Assembly: GCA_035392025.1 (NCBI GenBank)
Contig: DAOPMC010000003.1
Location: 1 to 52,475 of the forward strand
Direction of reading: 5' to 3'
Source of the DNA: DAOPMC01 sp035392025
Lineage (GTDB): Bacteria; Bacillota_I; Bacilli_A; RF39; UBA660
Length of the DNA stretch: 52,475 bases
A program made the position numbers and the translations under genes. The notes beneath the pieces were generated by a model. It did not search any database. It was not told where the DNA came from and saw only the letters and a list, made by a program, of their open reading frames with translations. Position 1 is the stretch's first letter, and every line of letters begins with the position of its first letter. This document shows, one piece after another, positions 42,199 to 51,682 of the stretch.

Positions 42199-44329
42199 CT
42201 TTCTCGGTATACAATATCTTTAAATTAGCTTTTATGACTGTATCATCTGATATCAAAGTATTTTTTTTAGGTTCTTGTGAATAAACATACCCATAACCAT
42301 TTAATTCATAATTAATGTTTAACAAGTTAGCAACTGCAATTACTTCTTTTGATGAATATCCTATTAAAGAAGGCATTTCATAATTGTTATTATTTGTAAG
42401 TAAAAACATTTTTTCATTAGAATTTAACACATTCCCTTTTGATGGATACTGATTAATTATTTTATCTCCATCACCTATTACAACATACGAAACATTATTT
42501 TTTTCCAGTTCTATTATGGCATTGTCCGTATAACTATTTATAAATGATTTTACGTTATAATTTTCTGTTTTTTCATCTTTATCTGAATTAATATTAAGAT
42601 ATGTTGCAATACTTTTAATTACTTTAGAGGTTGCTTTTGAAAGAGGAACTGAAGAAGCTGCTTTTACTCTTTTAGCTGCTATATAAATAATTATCTCTGG
42701 GTCATCTTTAGGAAGCATTAAAGATACTGAACGAATAACATTGTAATCATCATAATAATATTTGCCTGCTAAAGTATTATACAATTGTGATGTCCCTGTC
42801 TTAGCAATAACATCATACCCATCAACTCCATATATTGCTCCTGTTCTATATCCCGATAAATATACAACATTGTGCATTAATTCTCTTACTTTTACTGCAG
42901 TTTCTTTGCTAGCCACTCTACCAAGTTCAGTTTTTTTATTTGCCACAATTACTTCACCTGTGTCACTATCAACCACTTTTGCAACTATATATGGTTGTAG
43001 TAAAATTCCATCGTTAGCAATGGCAGTAAGTGCTTTGATATGTTGCATAGGCGTTGTTGTTACACCTTGACCAAAACCTGCATTATATATTTCGGATAGA
43101 TATTTAAATTTTACGATGCCAGCACTTTCGTTTGCAAGCCCCACTTTTGTTTTTTGACCAAAACCCATAAGTGCAAAATATTCTTTCAAATCATCAGCAT
43201 CAATAAAATTATTCAAAATATTAATAATCGCTACGTTGCTAGATAATGATAAACCTTGGTCATATGTAATTGTCCCCCACCCTTTTCTATTCCAATCATA
43301 AATAGTCGTTTGATCATCTACTTTATAGTTACCTGATTTTAGTGTCGCATTCCCATCATATGTTCCCTTTTCCATAGCGGCCATGTAAGTATACAACTTC
43401 ATCGTCGAACCAGGTTCAAAAGGCAATGATACATTTAAATCATAATAATTTTCAATATTTAATACATTAGGATTGAATGATGGCTTTGATGACTCTGCTA
43501 GTATGGCTCCTGTTTTTGCATCAGCCACTACCATCGTAATCCATTCCATATCATAATTATCAAAACTTTCATTTAATGCCTGTTCTACAAAAAATTGGAT
43601 ATTGCTATCTATTGATAGATATATATCATTTCCTGCAATTGCATCTTGTCTAATTTCTTTGGTGTTTGGAATTTGATAACCATTCGCATCTTTTTGGTAT
43701 TCAATATAACCATCAGTACCGCTTAACCCTTCATTATATAATTGCTCTATTCCTAACTCACCAGTCATTATCCCCTCATCATTTTTTTTAGCATAACCTA
43801 ATGCATATGATAAAAACTCTCCATTTGGATAATATCTTTGAATAGACTCAATAAAATCTATCCCTGGTAAATTTAAGACCTCTATTTTTTCTTTGGTAAG
43901 TTCCGTTAAATATTTTCCTTTAGCGCCAAACTCTACTTGATATAAATCTTTTTGATTTAGATAACTTAATATTTTTTCTTCTGTCATATCTAACACTGTT
44001 GCTAACTGCTGAGCAGTATATTCTTTATCTACTACATGCTGTGGATTATTATAACCCTTACTTCTAGATTCATCTAGATATGCAATCAATGTATATGATG
44101 AAACATTTTCAGCAAGCACATCGCCATTAGTATCATATATAGTACCTCTTCCAGCATATATTGTCTTTTTAGTAGTAGTTCTATTTAGGGCAAATTTTTC
44201 TATATTTATACCATCAATTTTGGTTGCAAGTGCCAAATAAGATGTCCTAAAAATTAAAATTATAAAACAAAAAAAAGCAATAATAAGCACTAATTTATTA
44301 ATCTTAATGTTATTCTTAGCTTTTTTCAT
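42188..44329 (-). CDS. pbpB: Class B penicillin-binding protein of the division cluster
   Basis: 713 residues; septal transpeptidase of the PBP2B type. Membrane helix 12-35, dimerisation domain (GRGTIYDTNGDVLAEN), transpeptidase boxes STMK (S308-K311), SSN (363-365), KTG (510-512), then two PASTA domains at the C-terminus. All key residues are present, so it can work alone while the second PBP is broken. It follows ftsL by 11 nt, the standard order. Confidence 0.93.
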   Translation of the reverse strand: MKKAKNNIKINKLVLIIAFFCFIILIFRTSYLALATKIDGINIEKFALNRTTTKKTIYAGRGTIYDTNGDVLAENVSSYTLIAYLDESRSKGYNNPQHVVDKEYTAQQLATVLDMTEEKILSYLNQKDLYQVEFGAKGKYLTELTKEKIEVLNLPGIDFIESIQRYYPNGEFLSYALGYAKKNDEGIMTGELGIEQLYNEGLSGTDGYIEYQKDANGYQIPNTKEIRQDAIAGNDIYLSIDSNIQFFVEQALNESFDNYDMEWITMVVADAKTGAILAESSKPSFNPNVLNIENYYDLNVSLPFEPGSTMKLYTYMAAMEKGTYDGNATLKSGNYKVDDQTTIYDWNRKGWGTITYDQGLSLSSNVAIINILNNFIDADDLKEYFALMGFGQKTKVGLANESAGIVKFKYLSEIYNAGFGQGVTTTPMQHIKALTAIANDGILLQPYIVAKVVDSDTGEVIVANKKTELGRVASKETAVKVRELMHNVVYLSGYRTGAIYGVDGYDVIAKTGTSQLYNTLAGKYYYDDYNVIRSVSLMLPKDDPEIIIYIAAKRVKAASSVPLSKATSKVIKSIATYLNINSDKDEKTENYNVKSFINSYTDNAIIELEKNNVSYVVIGDGDKIINQYPSKGNVLNSNEKMFLLTNNNNYEMPSLIGYSSKEVIAVANLLNINYELNGYGYVYSQEPKKNTLISDDTVIKANLKILYTEKDEE

Positions 44330-44340
44330 TTTATCACTAC

Positions 44341-44631
44341 CTATTCTTCTATTACTTTAACACTACTATTATTATAGCTTAATCCCATCTCTTTCGCAAT
44401 AGCTTCTAAATTTTCAAGTGATGCAAGTTCATTTATTTTCATTTCTAAAGCAATATTTTCCTTTTCTTCTACTTCAATCTTAGACTTTATTTTCTCGTTC
44501 TCATAATTTATTTTAGATAATGTAGATTTTGAAAATAAACACACAATAGGAAAAGACAAAACTAATATTATTGTAAATATTAATAGTAACCTCTCAAATT
44601 TGTTTAATTTTAGTGTTTTCTTTTTTGCCAT
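44341..44631 (-). CDS. ftsL: Cell division protein FtsL
   Basis: 96 residues: basic N-terminus, membrane helix (LLLIFTIILVLSFPIVCLF), then a leucine-zipper coiled coil (KIKSKIEVEEKENIALEMKI). Small bitopic protein of the divisome, recognised by plan and by its position between rsmH and pbpB. Confidence 0.88.
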   Translation of the reverse strand: MAKKKTLKLNKFERLLLIFTIILVLSFPIVCLFSKSTLSKINYENEKIKSKIEVEEKENIALEMKINELASLENLEAIAKEMGLSYNNSSVKVIEE

Positions 44632-44652
44632 TTTATCTTTTCCTTTCCAACC

Positions 44653-45582
44653 CTATTTTATTCTTTCTATGATTCTCAAAAGTGCCGAAGCACTACGACT
44701 ATTATTATTTATCTCTGTTATAGTAGGCTTAATTGCATTATTTGTAATTACTTTAAAATCTGGTAACAAATCTTTGTCCATATTAGGCATCCCTTTTATT
44801 AAAGGATCTTCTTTTGATACTTCATTAAATATCTTCTTACATATCCTATCTTCTAAGGAGTGAAATGTTATTACACATAATCTTCCTTCAATATTCAATA
44901 ATTCAAGTGATTGATATAATGCATCTTGCAATACATCCAATTCTTTATTAACTTCAATTCTAATAGCTTGAAATACTTTTTTTGCCGGATGAGTATGTCT
45001 TTTATCTCTATATGGTATAACTTCATCTATAATTTTTACTAGTTCCAAAGTTGTATTAATTGGTTCAATATTTCTATTTAAAATTATATTTTTAGCAATT
45101 CTTCTTGCATGCTTTTCCTCACCATATAATCTAAATATTCTAATTAGTTCATCCTCACTATAATTATTAACTACCTCATAAGCAGATAACTTGCCATCTT
45201 GATCCATTCTCATATCAAGGCGGGCATCTTTCATATAACTAAATCCTCTAGAAGCTTCATCTATTTGAGGAGATGATACTCCTAAATCGAATATTATTCC
45301 ATCTACTTTATCAATGCCTTGTTCGCTTAATTTTTCTTTTAAATTTCTAAAATTGCTATGAATAAGTGTGTAATTATTGCTTACTTTTTTAAGCAATTCG
45401 TTGCTAGCAGAAATAGCATTTAAATCTTGATCAAATCCATATAAATGGCCAGTAGATAACTTTTCTAATATTTTTTTGCTGTGGCCTCCATATCCCAATG
45501 TACAATCAATATATATACCATCACTTTTGATATTTAATCCTTCTATTGTCTCTTCCAATAAGACACTTACATGCTTATCCAT
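44653..45582 (-). CDS. rsmH: 16S rRNA (cytosine-1402-N4) methyltransferase
   Basis: 309 residues. HVSVLLEETIEGLNIK start, IDCTLGYGGHSKKIL (SAM site), DGIIFDLGVSSPQID, RGFSYMKDARLDMRMD, and HSLEDRICK near the C-terminus are hallmarks of RsmH (MraW). It methylates 16S rRNA and follows mraZ with no gap. Confidence 0.97.
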   Translation of the reverse strand: MDKHVSVLLEETIEGLNIKSDGIYIDCTLGYGGHSKKILEKLSTGHLYGFDQDLNAISASNELLKKVSNNYTLIHSNFRNLKEKLSEQGIDKVDGIIFDLGVSSPQIDEASRGFSYMKDARLDMRMDQDGKLSAYEVVNNYSEDELIRIFRLYGEEKHARRIAKNIILNRNIEPINTTLELVKIIDEVIPYRDKRHTHPAKKVFQAIRIEVNKELDVLQDALYQSLELLNIEGRLCVITFHSLEDRICKKIFNEVSKEDPLIKGMPNMDKDLLPDFKVITNNAIKPTITEINNNSRSASALLRIIERIK

Positions 45583-46020
45583 TTAGATGTCCAAATTCAC
45601 TTCAAATAAATGTTCTGCAATATCAGATAACGAATCATTGTTATCTAGCATAAACTTATTCCAAGTTCCTTCATCCCAGATCTCTAAGCGATCGTTGACA
45701 CCAATGATAACGCACTCTTTAATAAGAAATGCATATTGGGCAAGTGATGTTGCAATTGTAATTCTTCCTTGCTTATCAAATTCACACTCTGTTGCTCCCG
45801 ATAGAAAAAATCTTACAAAACTTCTGGCATCCTTTTTCGTAAATGGCAGTGATTTTAGTTTTGAAACAATTTGTGACCACTCTTTTTCAGAATATGCAAA
45901 TAAGCATCCTTCAAGTCCTCTTGTAACTATGATCTTGTCACCTAAATCATCACGAAATTTAGATGGAATGATTATTCTTTTTTTCTCGTCAATATTATGA
46001 TGATATTCCCCCATTAGCAT
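45583..46020 (-). CDS. mraZ: Transcriptional regulator MraZ
   Basis: 145 residues when started at ATG 46020 (MLMGEYHHNIDEKKR), the usual MraZ beginning; an upstream ATG at 46053 in the operator region would add 11 unlikely residues. Two AbrB-like halves, each with a DxxGR-like motif (DEKKRIIIP, DKQGRITI). MraZ represses or activates its own dcw operon by binding tandem boxes, and these boxes lie immediately upstream. Confidence 0.95.
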   Translation of the reverse strand: MLMGEYHHNIDEKKRIIIPSKFRDDLGDKIIVTRGLEGCLFAYSEKEWSQIVSKLKSLPFTKKDARSFVRFFLSGATECEFDKQGRITIATSLAQYAFLIKECVIIGVNDRLEIWDEGTWNKFMLDNNDSLSDIAEHLFEVNLDI

Positions 46021-46029
46021 ATTCATCCA

Positions 46030-46064
46030 CCACTTTCTTCCACTTTCTTCCACTGTCTACCACT
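46030..46064 (-). promoter_or_regulatory. MraZ operator: four AGTGG boxes at 10-nt spacing
   Basis: AGTGG on the minus strand at 46064-46060, 46054-46050, 46044-46040 and 46034-46030. Two of the four read AAAGTGG, the form described for mollicute MraZ sites. They lie between the -10 and the mraZ start. Confidence 0.88.
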
Positions 46065-46094
46065 ATTCTACTACATTACTTCTTTATTTGTAAA
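46065..46094 (-). promoter_or_regulatory. Promoter of the mraZ operon
   Basis: TTTACA (46094-46089), 18-nt spacer, TAGAAT (46070-46065), directly in front of the MraZ boxes. Confidence 0.68.
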
Positions 46095-46114
46095 GCATTT
46101 TTATAATATTTCAC

Positions 46115-46143
46115 AAAAAAGGAACACATTTAATGTGTTCCTT
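46115..46143 (-). terminator. Terminator of the gene ahead of mraZ
   Basis: AAGGAACACATT pairs with AATGTGTTCCTT over 12 bp and is followed on the minus strand by six T. It ends the transcript of the 172-residue membrane protein. Confidence 0.88.
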
Positions 46144-46153
46144 GACAGTTTAA

Positions 46154-46672
46154 TTAAATTATTTGAAAACTCCATATTATTTCTTTGACTGAATCAAGCA
46201 AAATGTCAAAGCATGAGTAATCAGCAACATATGTTAATATAAATATCATATCATTGCTTTTACCAATACTTATCATCGCTTGTTCTTTATCCGTTTCATA
46301 TAAGTATTGATATGCATCATATCCTTTTTTACAAATCGTAGTTTCAGTTTTATTTATTAAACTATAATTTGGATTATCTTTCTCTATTTCATTTAAAACA
46401 TCATCTATCAAAGTTGACAATTCACTTCTTTTATATTTTTCATCTAAAACTATTATATCAACTTGAAATAGACTTTTTGATTTGTGTACAAGTTTTAAAC
46501 TTGTATCGCCTTTTGATTCTATTGACCAATTCTTATCATATGATAATTTGAAATTATCATTTTTATAATTTTTTACTCCTTTATCTATAATCATACTGAA
46601 AATTATAGTTATAGAGAGTATAGTTAGAATAATTATCATAATAATGGCCAATAAGTTTTTCTTTTTATCCAT
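46154..46672 (-). CDS. Membrane-anchored extracellular protein, unknown
   Basis: 172 residues: N-terminal helix (LLAIIMIIILTILSITIIFSM) then an extracellular alpha/beta domain (FKLSYDKNWSIESKGDTSLK) similar in look to PsbP/DUF1795-type domains. It overlaps the preceding gene by 8 nt. Function unknown. Confidence 0.65.
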   Translation of the reverse strand: MDKKKNLLAIIMIIILTILSITIIFSMIIDKGVKNYKNDNFKLSYDKNWSIESKGDTSLKLVHKSKSLFQVDIIVLDEKYKRSELSTLIDDVLNEIEKDNPNYSLINKTETTICKKGYDAYQYLYETDKEQAMISIGKSNDMIFILTYVADYSCFDILLDSVKEIIWSFQII

Positions 46673-47222
46673 ATTGTAGCTCCTTTTCCATTATTACTAC
46701 TATTAAATAATTAAATTCTTTTAAGAGTACCACACGATACTGTATACCTTCATATACCTTTTTATTTTCTCCATCTAATACAACTTTGTAACCAGATCTT
46801 TCAAGTTCATTTCTAAAATCAAGTGCCATATCCATAGAATCAAACGAATTGCTGACGGGATTAACATATCTAAAGCTTATTATTCCATTATATGATGCCA
46901 CTTTAACAGGCGCCATCGATACAGTATGCTCTACATCGCCAATTCCAATATAATTGTTATACACCTCATCAGTAACACCAATTTTAATAGTTTCTTGTTC
47001 AACTTTTCCATAATATTCTTGATATTCAAAATAAGTAGAATCCAAATTAAAAGCAGTATTATCCGTAATTGGTATTATTTTACTTTCAATATTAAAATTA
47101 ATATTATCAACATTGATTATGAAATCTACTTTTGCTTTATTAGGCCAAAATACTATCACTAAGAATACTATTATACATAGCATAGTAAAAATAATTGTTA
47201 TATTTAATTTCTTTTTAGTCAT
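46665..47222 (-). CDS. Membrane-anchored extracellular protein, unknown
   Basis: 185 residues, one N-terminal helix (ITIIFTMLCIIVFLVIVFW), the rest extracellular and beta-rich. Same plan and operon as the 172-residue neighbour, perhaps a paired system with the metallopeptidase upstream. Not recognised. Confidence 0.63.
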   Translation of the reverse strand: MTKKKLNITIIFTMLCIIVFLVIVFWPNKAKVDFIINVDNINFNIESKIIPITDNTAFNLDSTYFEYQEYYGKVEQETIKIGVTDEVYNNYIGIGDVEHTVSMAPVKVASYNGIISFRYVNPVSNSFDSMDMALDFRNELERSGYKVVLDGENKKVYEGIQYRVVLLKEFNYLIVVIMEKELQYG

Positions 47223-47231
47223 ATGTTTCTC

Positions 47232-48335
47232 CTACAAATATTTTTTTAGCACTTTGACAATCTCTATACTTGCGCCAGCAGCATCATTACCATTTAAATA
47301 GTAATCATGGAATGCTTCTGCAATAGTTTCATCATAAATATACTCCCCCTTGGCATTCATTGCCATCGCATAATCTGAAATGCTTGATCTAAAATCATCA
47401 ATAGAATTATAATCCCCAGGATTTTTCTTTGCATAATTACTATATGCTTCATTAATAATAATTTTAGCTAAATATCCTTCGTTATATGCTTTTATTGTAT
47501 TATAATAATTTGAATAATTCATCTTCTGAATGTAGAATTTTTCACTAGTTTTATAATATTTATTTATGGCAACAAACGATAAATAATGGCCAAATTCATG
47601 TGCAACTATCGAATAACTAGTAACGTTTTTAGGAAAGTAATTATTTCTTTCAGCATTTTTTAGTGCCAAATCTAAATCATCCTGGTTTAAGTAATAGCTA
47701 CTATTTAATACAATCATGTTTTTTACAACCCATGGATATTTTTTTGATTTATTAGCCGTAGAAAACAAAAATCCGTACTTAAACGATGCAAGAGGTGAAG
47801 ATGAACTACTAGCATTCATTAATGTCAAATTGCTCATATACCCAGATACATTGGGAAATTCTTTATATATTGTACCAAGCACCTTTTCAATTTCTAGTGC
47901 CAAATTATATTCTAATTCGCACAAATTAACTGCAACAATATCATAATTATTTTGAATTCTAGTTTCGATTTCGGCTACTTTACTATTAGAACACTTCTTT
48001 TTTTGTGATTCAGAGTCTTCGATTATTAAATTTATAGCATCACTCTCGCTTGTTACATCCGGGTTAATATAAGTAGAATCATACACTATTGATGTCCCAC
48101 TTTCAACTGGAATAGGATCTATTATCGTAGTGCTATATTCATATCCATTATCAGTAAAATATAGTTGATATTTATTATCTTCAATTATATATATGGCACC
48201 GCATACAACGAAATAAAGAATAGCAACTAAAAAGATACTGTTAATAAGTTTTTTATATAGAACTTCCTTGGCAGCAGTAGTCTGTTTAACATCTCCATAA
48301 TAAAATTCTTTTATCTCTTGGCTTTTTCTTGCCAT
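47232..48335 (-). CDS. Membrane-anchored zinc metallopeptidase
   Basis: 367 residues: membrane helix (LINSIFLVAILYFVVCGAIYII, residues 30-51) with the bulk outside. The zinc motif HEFGH (246-250) lies in YSIVAHEFGHYLSF; a third ligand may be E in EAFHDYYL near the C-terminus. Gluzincin-type fold likely, with substrate unknown. First gene of a three-gene unit with two membrane-anchored proteins just before the mra cluster. Confidence 0.72.
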   Translation of the reverse strand: MARKSQEIKEFYYGDVKQTTAAKEVLYKKLINSIFLVAILYFVVCGAIYIIEDNKYQLYFTDNGYEYSTTIIDPIPVESGTSIVYDSTYINPDVTSESDAINLIIEDSESQKKKCSNSKVAEIETRIQNNYDIVAVNLCELEYNLALEIEKVLGTIYKEFPNVSGYMSNLTLMNASSSSSPLASFKYGFLFSTANKSKKYPWVVKNMIVLNSSYYLNQDDLDLALKNAERNNYFPKNVTSYSIVAHEFGHYLSFVAINKYYKTSEKFYIQKMNYSNYYNTIKAYNEGYLAKIIINEAYSNYAKKNPGDYNSIDDFRSSISDYAMAMNAKGEYIYDETIAEAFHDYYLNGNDAAGASIEIVKVLKKYL

Positions 48336-48395
48336 ATATAGTACCTACCTTATCAATTATATAATAGCATTTTAATCTCATTTATTCAAGATAAT

Positions 48396-48419
48396 AAAAA
48401 AAAAGAGATTACTCTTTTT
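48396..48419 (-). terminator. Terminator after the Ig-like protein gene
   Basis: AAAAAGAG/CTCTTTTT, 8-bp stem with a 4-nt loop and a T-run on the minus strand; it touches the stop at 48418. Confidence 0.78.
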
Positions 48420-48906
48420 ATTCTACTACAAATGAATATCCATTTGATATATTGCCAAAGTTATCTTTAGCATATGCATAATAAGTTGTAGACACACCAT
48501 CTTCAATTGGCATCGTAACATCTAAACTAACACTAATATTAGATTCAAGTAAAAATGTGTCAAAGCATTCATTATCAGTTTCTATCAAAGTATCAACATT
48601 AGACTCAGTAGTGATACACAATCCATACAATCCACTACCACCTGCTTGATCAGATATAGTAAAACTTACTAATTTTGTTTTACCAATTTCAGTATCAGTA
48701 ATGTCAGAAAGAGTTGCAGTGATTGATGGCGCAGTGATATCAACTATAGCTTGGAACTCTCCGCTTAAATCGTCTTTAGATTTAGCATATTCGTGAATTC
48801 CTACATATGCTCCTACACCTACTACTATGATAACTAATAATATAATCAACAATTTTTTCATTTCTGAATCCATATTTGGATTTTTTGTTTTTATCTTTTT
48901 ACTCAT
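48418..48906 (-). CDS. Membrane-anchored Ig-like domain protein
   Basis: 162 residues: short cytosolic start, helix (LLIILLVIIVVGVGAYVGI), then one extracellular beta-sandwich starting DITAPSITATLSDI and ending YYAYAKDNFGNIS, the usual ending of bacterial Ig-like modules. Two cysteines (LCITT, ECFDT) could form a disulfide. Function unknown. Confidence 0.66.
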   Translation of the reverse strand: MSKKIKTKNPNMDSEMKKLLIILLVIIVVGVGAYVGIHEYAKSKDDLSGEFQAIVDITAPSITATLSDITDTEIGKTKLVSFTISDQAGGSGLYGLCITTESNVDTLIETDNECFDTFLLESNISVSLDVTMPIEDGVSTTYYAYAKDNFGNISNGYSFVVE

Positions 48907-48957
48907 AACTACGCTCCTTTATAATCTAATATTAACATTATAAAAATATTTTTGCAA

Positions 48958-50994
48958 CTATTTTTGAACATTATTATAATCACATGCTGTACATTTGACT
49001 GATTTATCTTTTTCAACTAATATTTTACCACATTTTGGACATAGTTCCCCAGTTGGTTTATCCCATGAAGCAAATGTGCATTTGGGATAATTATTACAGC
49101 CATAAAATATCTTACCACGTTTAGTCTTCTTTTCAATGATTTCACCATTTCCACATTCTGGGCACTTCATAATGGTCACAATTTTTTTGGGTTCCTTTTT
49201 TATAAACTTACATTTGGGATAATTACCGCAGGCAGTAAACATTCCATATTTACCTTTTTTAATTACTAAATCTCCACCACATTCTGGACAAACTTCTCCA
49301 GTTTTTTCTGGTTCTGCTTTTTCCATCTTATCAAAGGCACTTTTAAGCATAGGATCAAACTCATCATAAAAGCCATTCAGTAGCTTTAAATAATCTAATT
49401 TGCCATCTGCAATCTCATCAAGTTCGTGTTCCATATTAGCAGTGTATTTAACATTAATTAAATTACTAAAATATTCTTGCAATTTATGAGTTGTTAAAAT
49501 TCCCACTTCGGTAGGTTGAAATTTTTTATCAATCATAACTACATAATCTCGTTCTTTTAATGTATCAATAATTTTAGCATATGTAGATGGCCTTCCTATA
49601 CCGAGTTCTTCCAGTTCTTTAATCAGTTTAGCTTCAGTATAACGTGGTTTTGGTTTTGTAAAATGTTCTTCACTTTCTATTTTATTTGAGACAAGTATTT
49701 TAGACTTATATTCATCGAGTGGTGGTAAAATTTTGTCATTACTTTCCTCATATTTGCCATATGCCTTTAAATATCCATCAAATATTAGAACCGATCCTGT
49801 CGTCTTAAATTTATAATTATTGTTATCAAGTATTATCGTCGTAGTTTTCAAAGCAGCATCCTTCATAAGAGATGCCAGTGCACGATAATAAATTATACTA
49901 TATAGCTTATATTCATCAGTCGATAAATAGTCTTTAATCATATCAGGATTTTTATTTAAATCAGTTGGTCTTATACCTTCATGTGCATCTTGTATGTTTT
50001 CAGTTTTCTTTGATGTCTTTACGTAACCAATATATTCTTTACCATAATTACCAGCAATATAAGCATAAGCTTTATTAACAAATTCTTCACTTAAACGAAT
50101 TGAATCTGTTCTCATATAGGTAATTAAACCAGTATAATCATTGCCTACTTTAATTCCTTCGTACAATTTTTGTGCAACAGACATTGTTTTTTTAGCATTA
50201 AATCCTAGTTTCGTAGATGCTTCTTGTTGTAAAGTCGATGTTGTAAATACTGGATGAGATTTTCTGCTTTTGTCTTTCTTTTCAACTGATTCAATTTCAA
50301 ATGATTTAGAAAGCTTCTCCAATACTTCATCGGCTTCTACTTTATTCTTTAACTCTATATCTTTAGCCCCATATTTAAATAGTTCCGATTCAAAATCTTT
50401 AAAATAGGCTGTAATCGTATAATACTCTTCTGGTACAAAGGCCAAAATTTCTTCTTCGAGATCAACAATTAATTTTAATGCAACACTTTGTACTCTACCA
50501 GCTGATTTACCGCCAGTTTTACTTTGCATAAGTTTTGATAATCTAAAACCAATAATACGGTCTAGTATTCTTCTTGTTTCCTGACTACGCACTAAATCAT
50601 CATCAATCTTGCGTGGATGATTAAAAGCCTCTAGTACCTTATCCTTAGTTATTTCATTAAATACAACTCTATCATAATCACTATCTTTTAATTTCATTGC
50701 ATCTTTTAAATGCCATGATATAGCTTCTCCTTCACGATCAGGATCGGATGCTAAATATATTTTATCACTATCTTTAGCCATCTTTTTAAGTTCTGTAATA
50801 ACCTTTTTCTTGCCCCTAATTGGTTCATATGTAGGCTTAAAATCATTCTCTATGTCTATTCCAAGACCATACTTTCCAACAGCTGCTAAATCACGAATAT
50901 GTCCCTTTGATGAAACTACTTTGTAATTTTCTCCCAAGTATTTCTCAATGGTTTTGCTCTTACTTGGTGATTCCACAATAACTAAATTCTTCAT
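48958..50994 (-). CDS. topA: DNA topoisomerase I
   Basis: 678 residues; type IA enzyme relaxing negative supercoils. Toprim domain (LVIVESPSKSKTIEKYLG ... SDPDREGEAISWH), catalytic tyrosine Y293 in ITYMRTDSIR, HEGIRPTD motif, then three C-terminal four-cysteine zinc ribbons (CPECGGDLV, CPECGNGEI, CPKCGKIL). Normal length and order; start ATG 50994. Confidence 0.98.
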   Translation of the reverse strand: MKNLVIVESPSKSKTIEKYLGENYKVVSSKGHIRDLAAVGKYGLGIDIENDFKPTYEPIRGKKKVITELKKMAKDSDKIYLASDPDREGEAISWHLKDAMKLKDSDYDRVVFNEITKDKVLEAFNHPRKIDDDLVRSQETRRILDRIIGFRLSKLMQSKTGGKSAGRVQSVALKLIVDLEEEILAFVPEEYYTITAYFKDFESELFKYGAKDIELKNKVEADEVLEKLSKSFEIESVEKKDKSRKSHPVFTTSTLQQEASTKLGFNAKKTMSVAQKLYEGIKVGNDYTGLITYMRTDSIRLSEEFVNKAYAYIAGNYGKEYIGYVKTSKKTENIQDAHEGIRPTDLNKNPDMIKDYLSTDEYKLYSIIYYRALASLMKDAALKTTTIILDNNNYKFKTTGSVLIFDGYLKAYGKYEESNDKILPPLDEYKSKILVSNKIESEEHFTKPKPRYTEAKLIKELEELGIGRPSTYAKIIDTLKERDYVVMIDKKFQPTEVGILTTHKLQEYFSNLINVKYTANMEHELDEIADGKLDYLKLLNGFYDEFDPMLKSAFDKMEKAEPEKTGEVCPECGGDLVIKKGKYGMFTACGNYPKCKFIKKEPKKIVTIMKCPECGNGEIIEKKTKRGKIFYGCNNYPKCTFASWDKPTGELCPKCGKILVEKDKSVKCTACDYNNVQK

Positions 50995-51025
50995 ATGTCA
51001 CGTCCTTCTTTTAAATTATATACAC

Positions 51026-51682
51026 TTATTTTTTTAAATTGTCAATTTTAATTACATCAGAAACAGGTTTATAACTTTTCCGATGTAAACTGATAATCCC
51101 ATATTTTTGTAATGCTGCTAAGTGAGTTTTAGTAGGATATCCCTTGTTATGTTTAAAATCATACATTGGATATGTTTCATCTAATTCATACATCATTTTA
51201 TCTCTTGTTACTTTTGCAATTATGGATGCTGCTGCAATACTTTCGCTTTTAGCATCACCTTTAATTATTGAAGTAGAAGGAATATCTAAATCAGGGTGCA
51301 TTGCATCTATTAAAACATGATCTGGTTTTATACTTAAATTGTTAATAGCTTTTAACATAGCTTCTTTAGTTGCCTCATAGATATTAATTTCATCTATTCT
51401 TTCATTAGAAATAATTCCAATACCTACACTAATGGCATTAGCCATTATTACATCATACAAATAATCTCTTTTTTTTTCTGATAACTTTTTAGAATCTTTT
51501 ATATCTTTGTGAAAAAATCCTTTTGGAAGAATTACTGCTGATGCTACGACTGGTCCGACTAGTGGCCCTCGCCCCACTTCATCTACTCCTGCTATATAAT
51601 TGATGCCAGCATCATAAAGCTTATTTTCATACTCATATAAATTATTCATATCTATCAAACGTAATTCCTTTAATTTTTTCAT
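51026..51682 (-). CDS. rnhB: Ribonuclease HII
   Basis: 218 residues. It removes ribonucleotides from DNA. IAGVDEVGRGPLVGPVVASAV carries the catalytic Asp-Glu pair. VLIDAMH and KGDAKSESIAAASIIAKVTRD supply further family motifs, and the end HNKGYPTKTHLAAL is typical. The ATG at 51682 overlaps the rbgA end by 41 nt; an ATG 11 codons later is possible. Confidence 0.97.
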   Translation of the reverse strand: MKKLKELRLIDMNNLYEYENKLYDAGINYIAGVDEVGRGPLVGPVVASAVILPKGFFHKDIKDSKKLSEKKRDYLYDVIMANAISVGIGIISNERIDEINIYEATKEAMLKAINNLSIKPDHVLIDAMHPDLDIPSTSIIKGDAKSESIAAASIIAKVTRDKMMYELDETYPMYDFKHNKGYPTKTHLAALQKYGIISLHRKSYKPVSDVIKIDNLKK

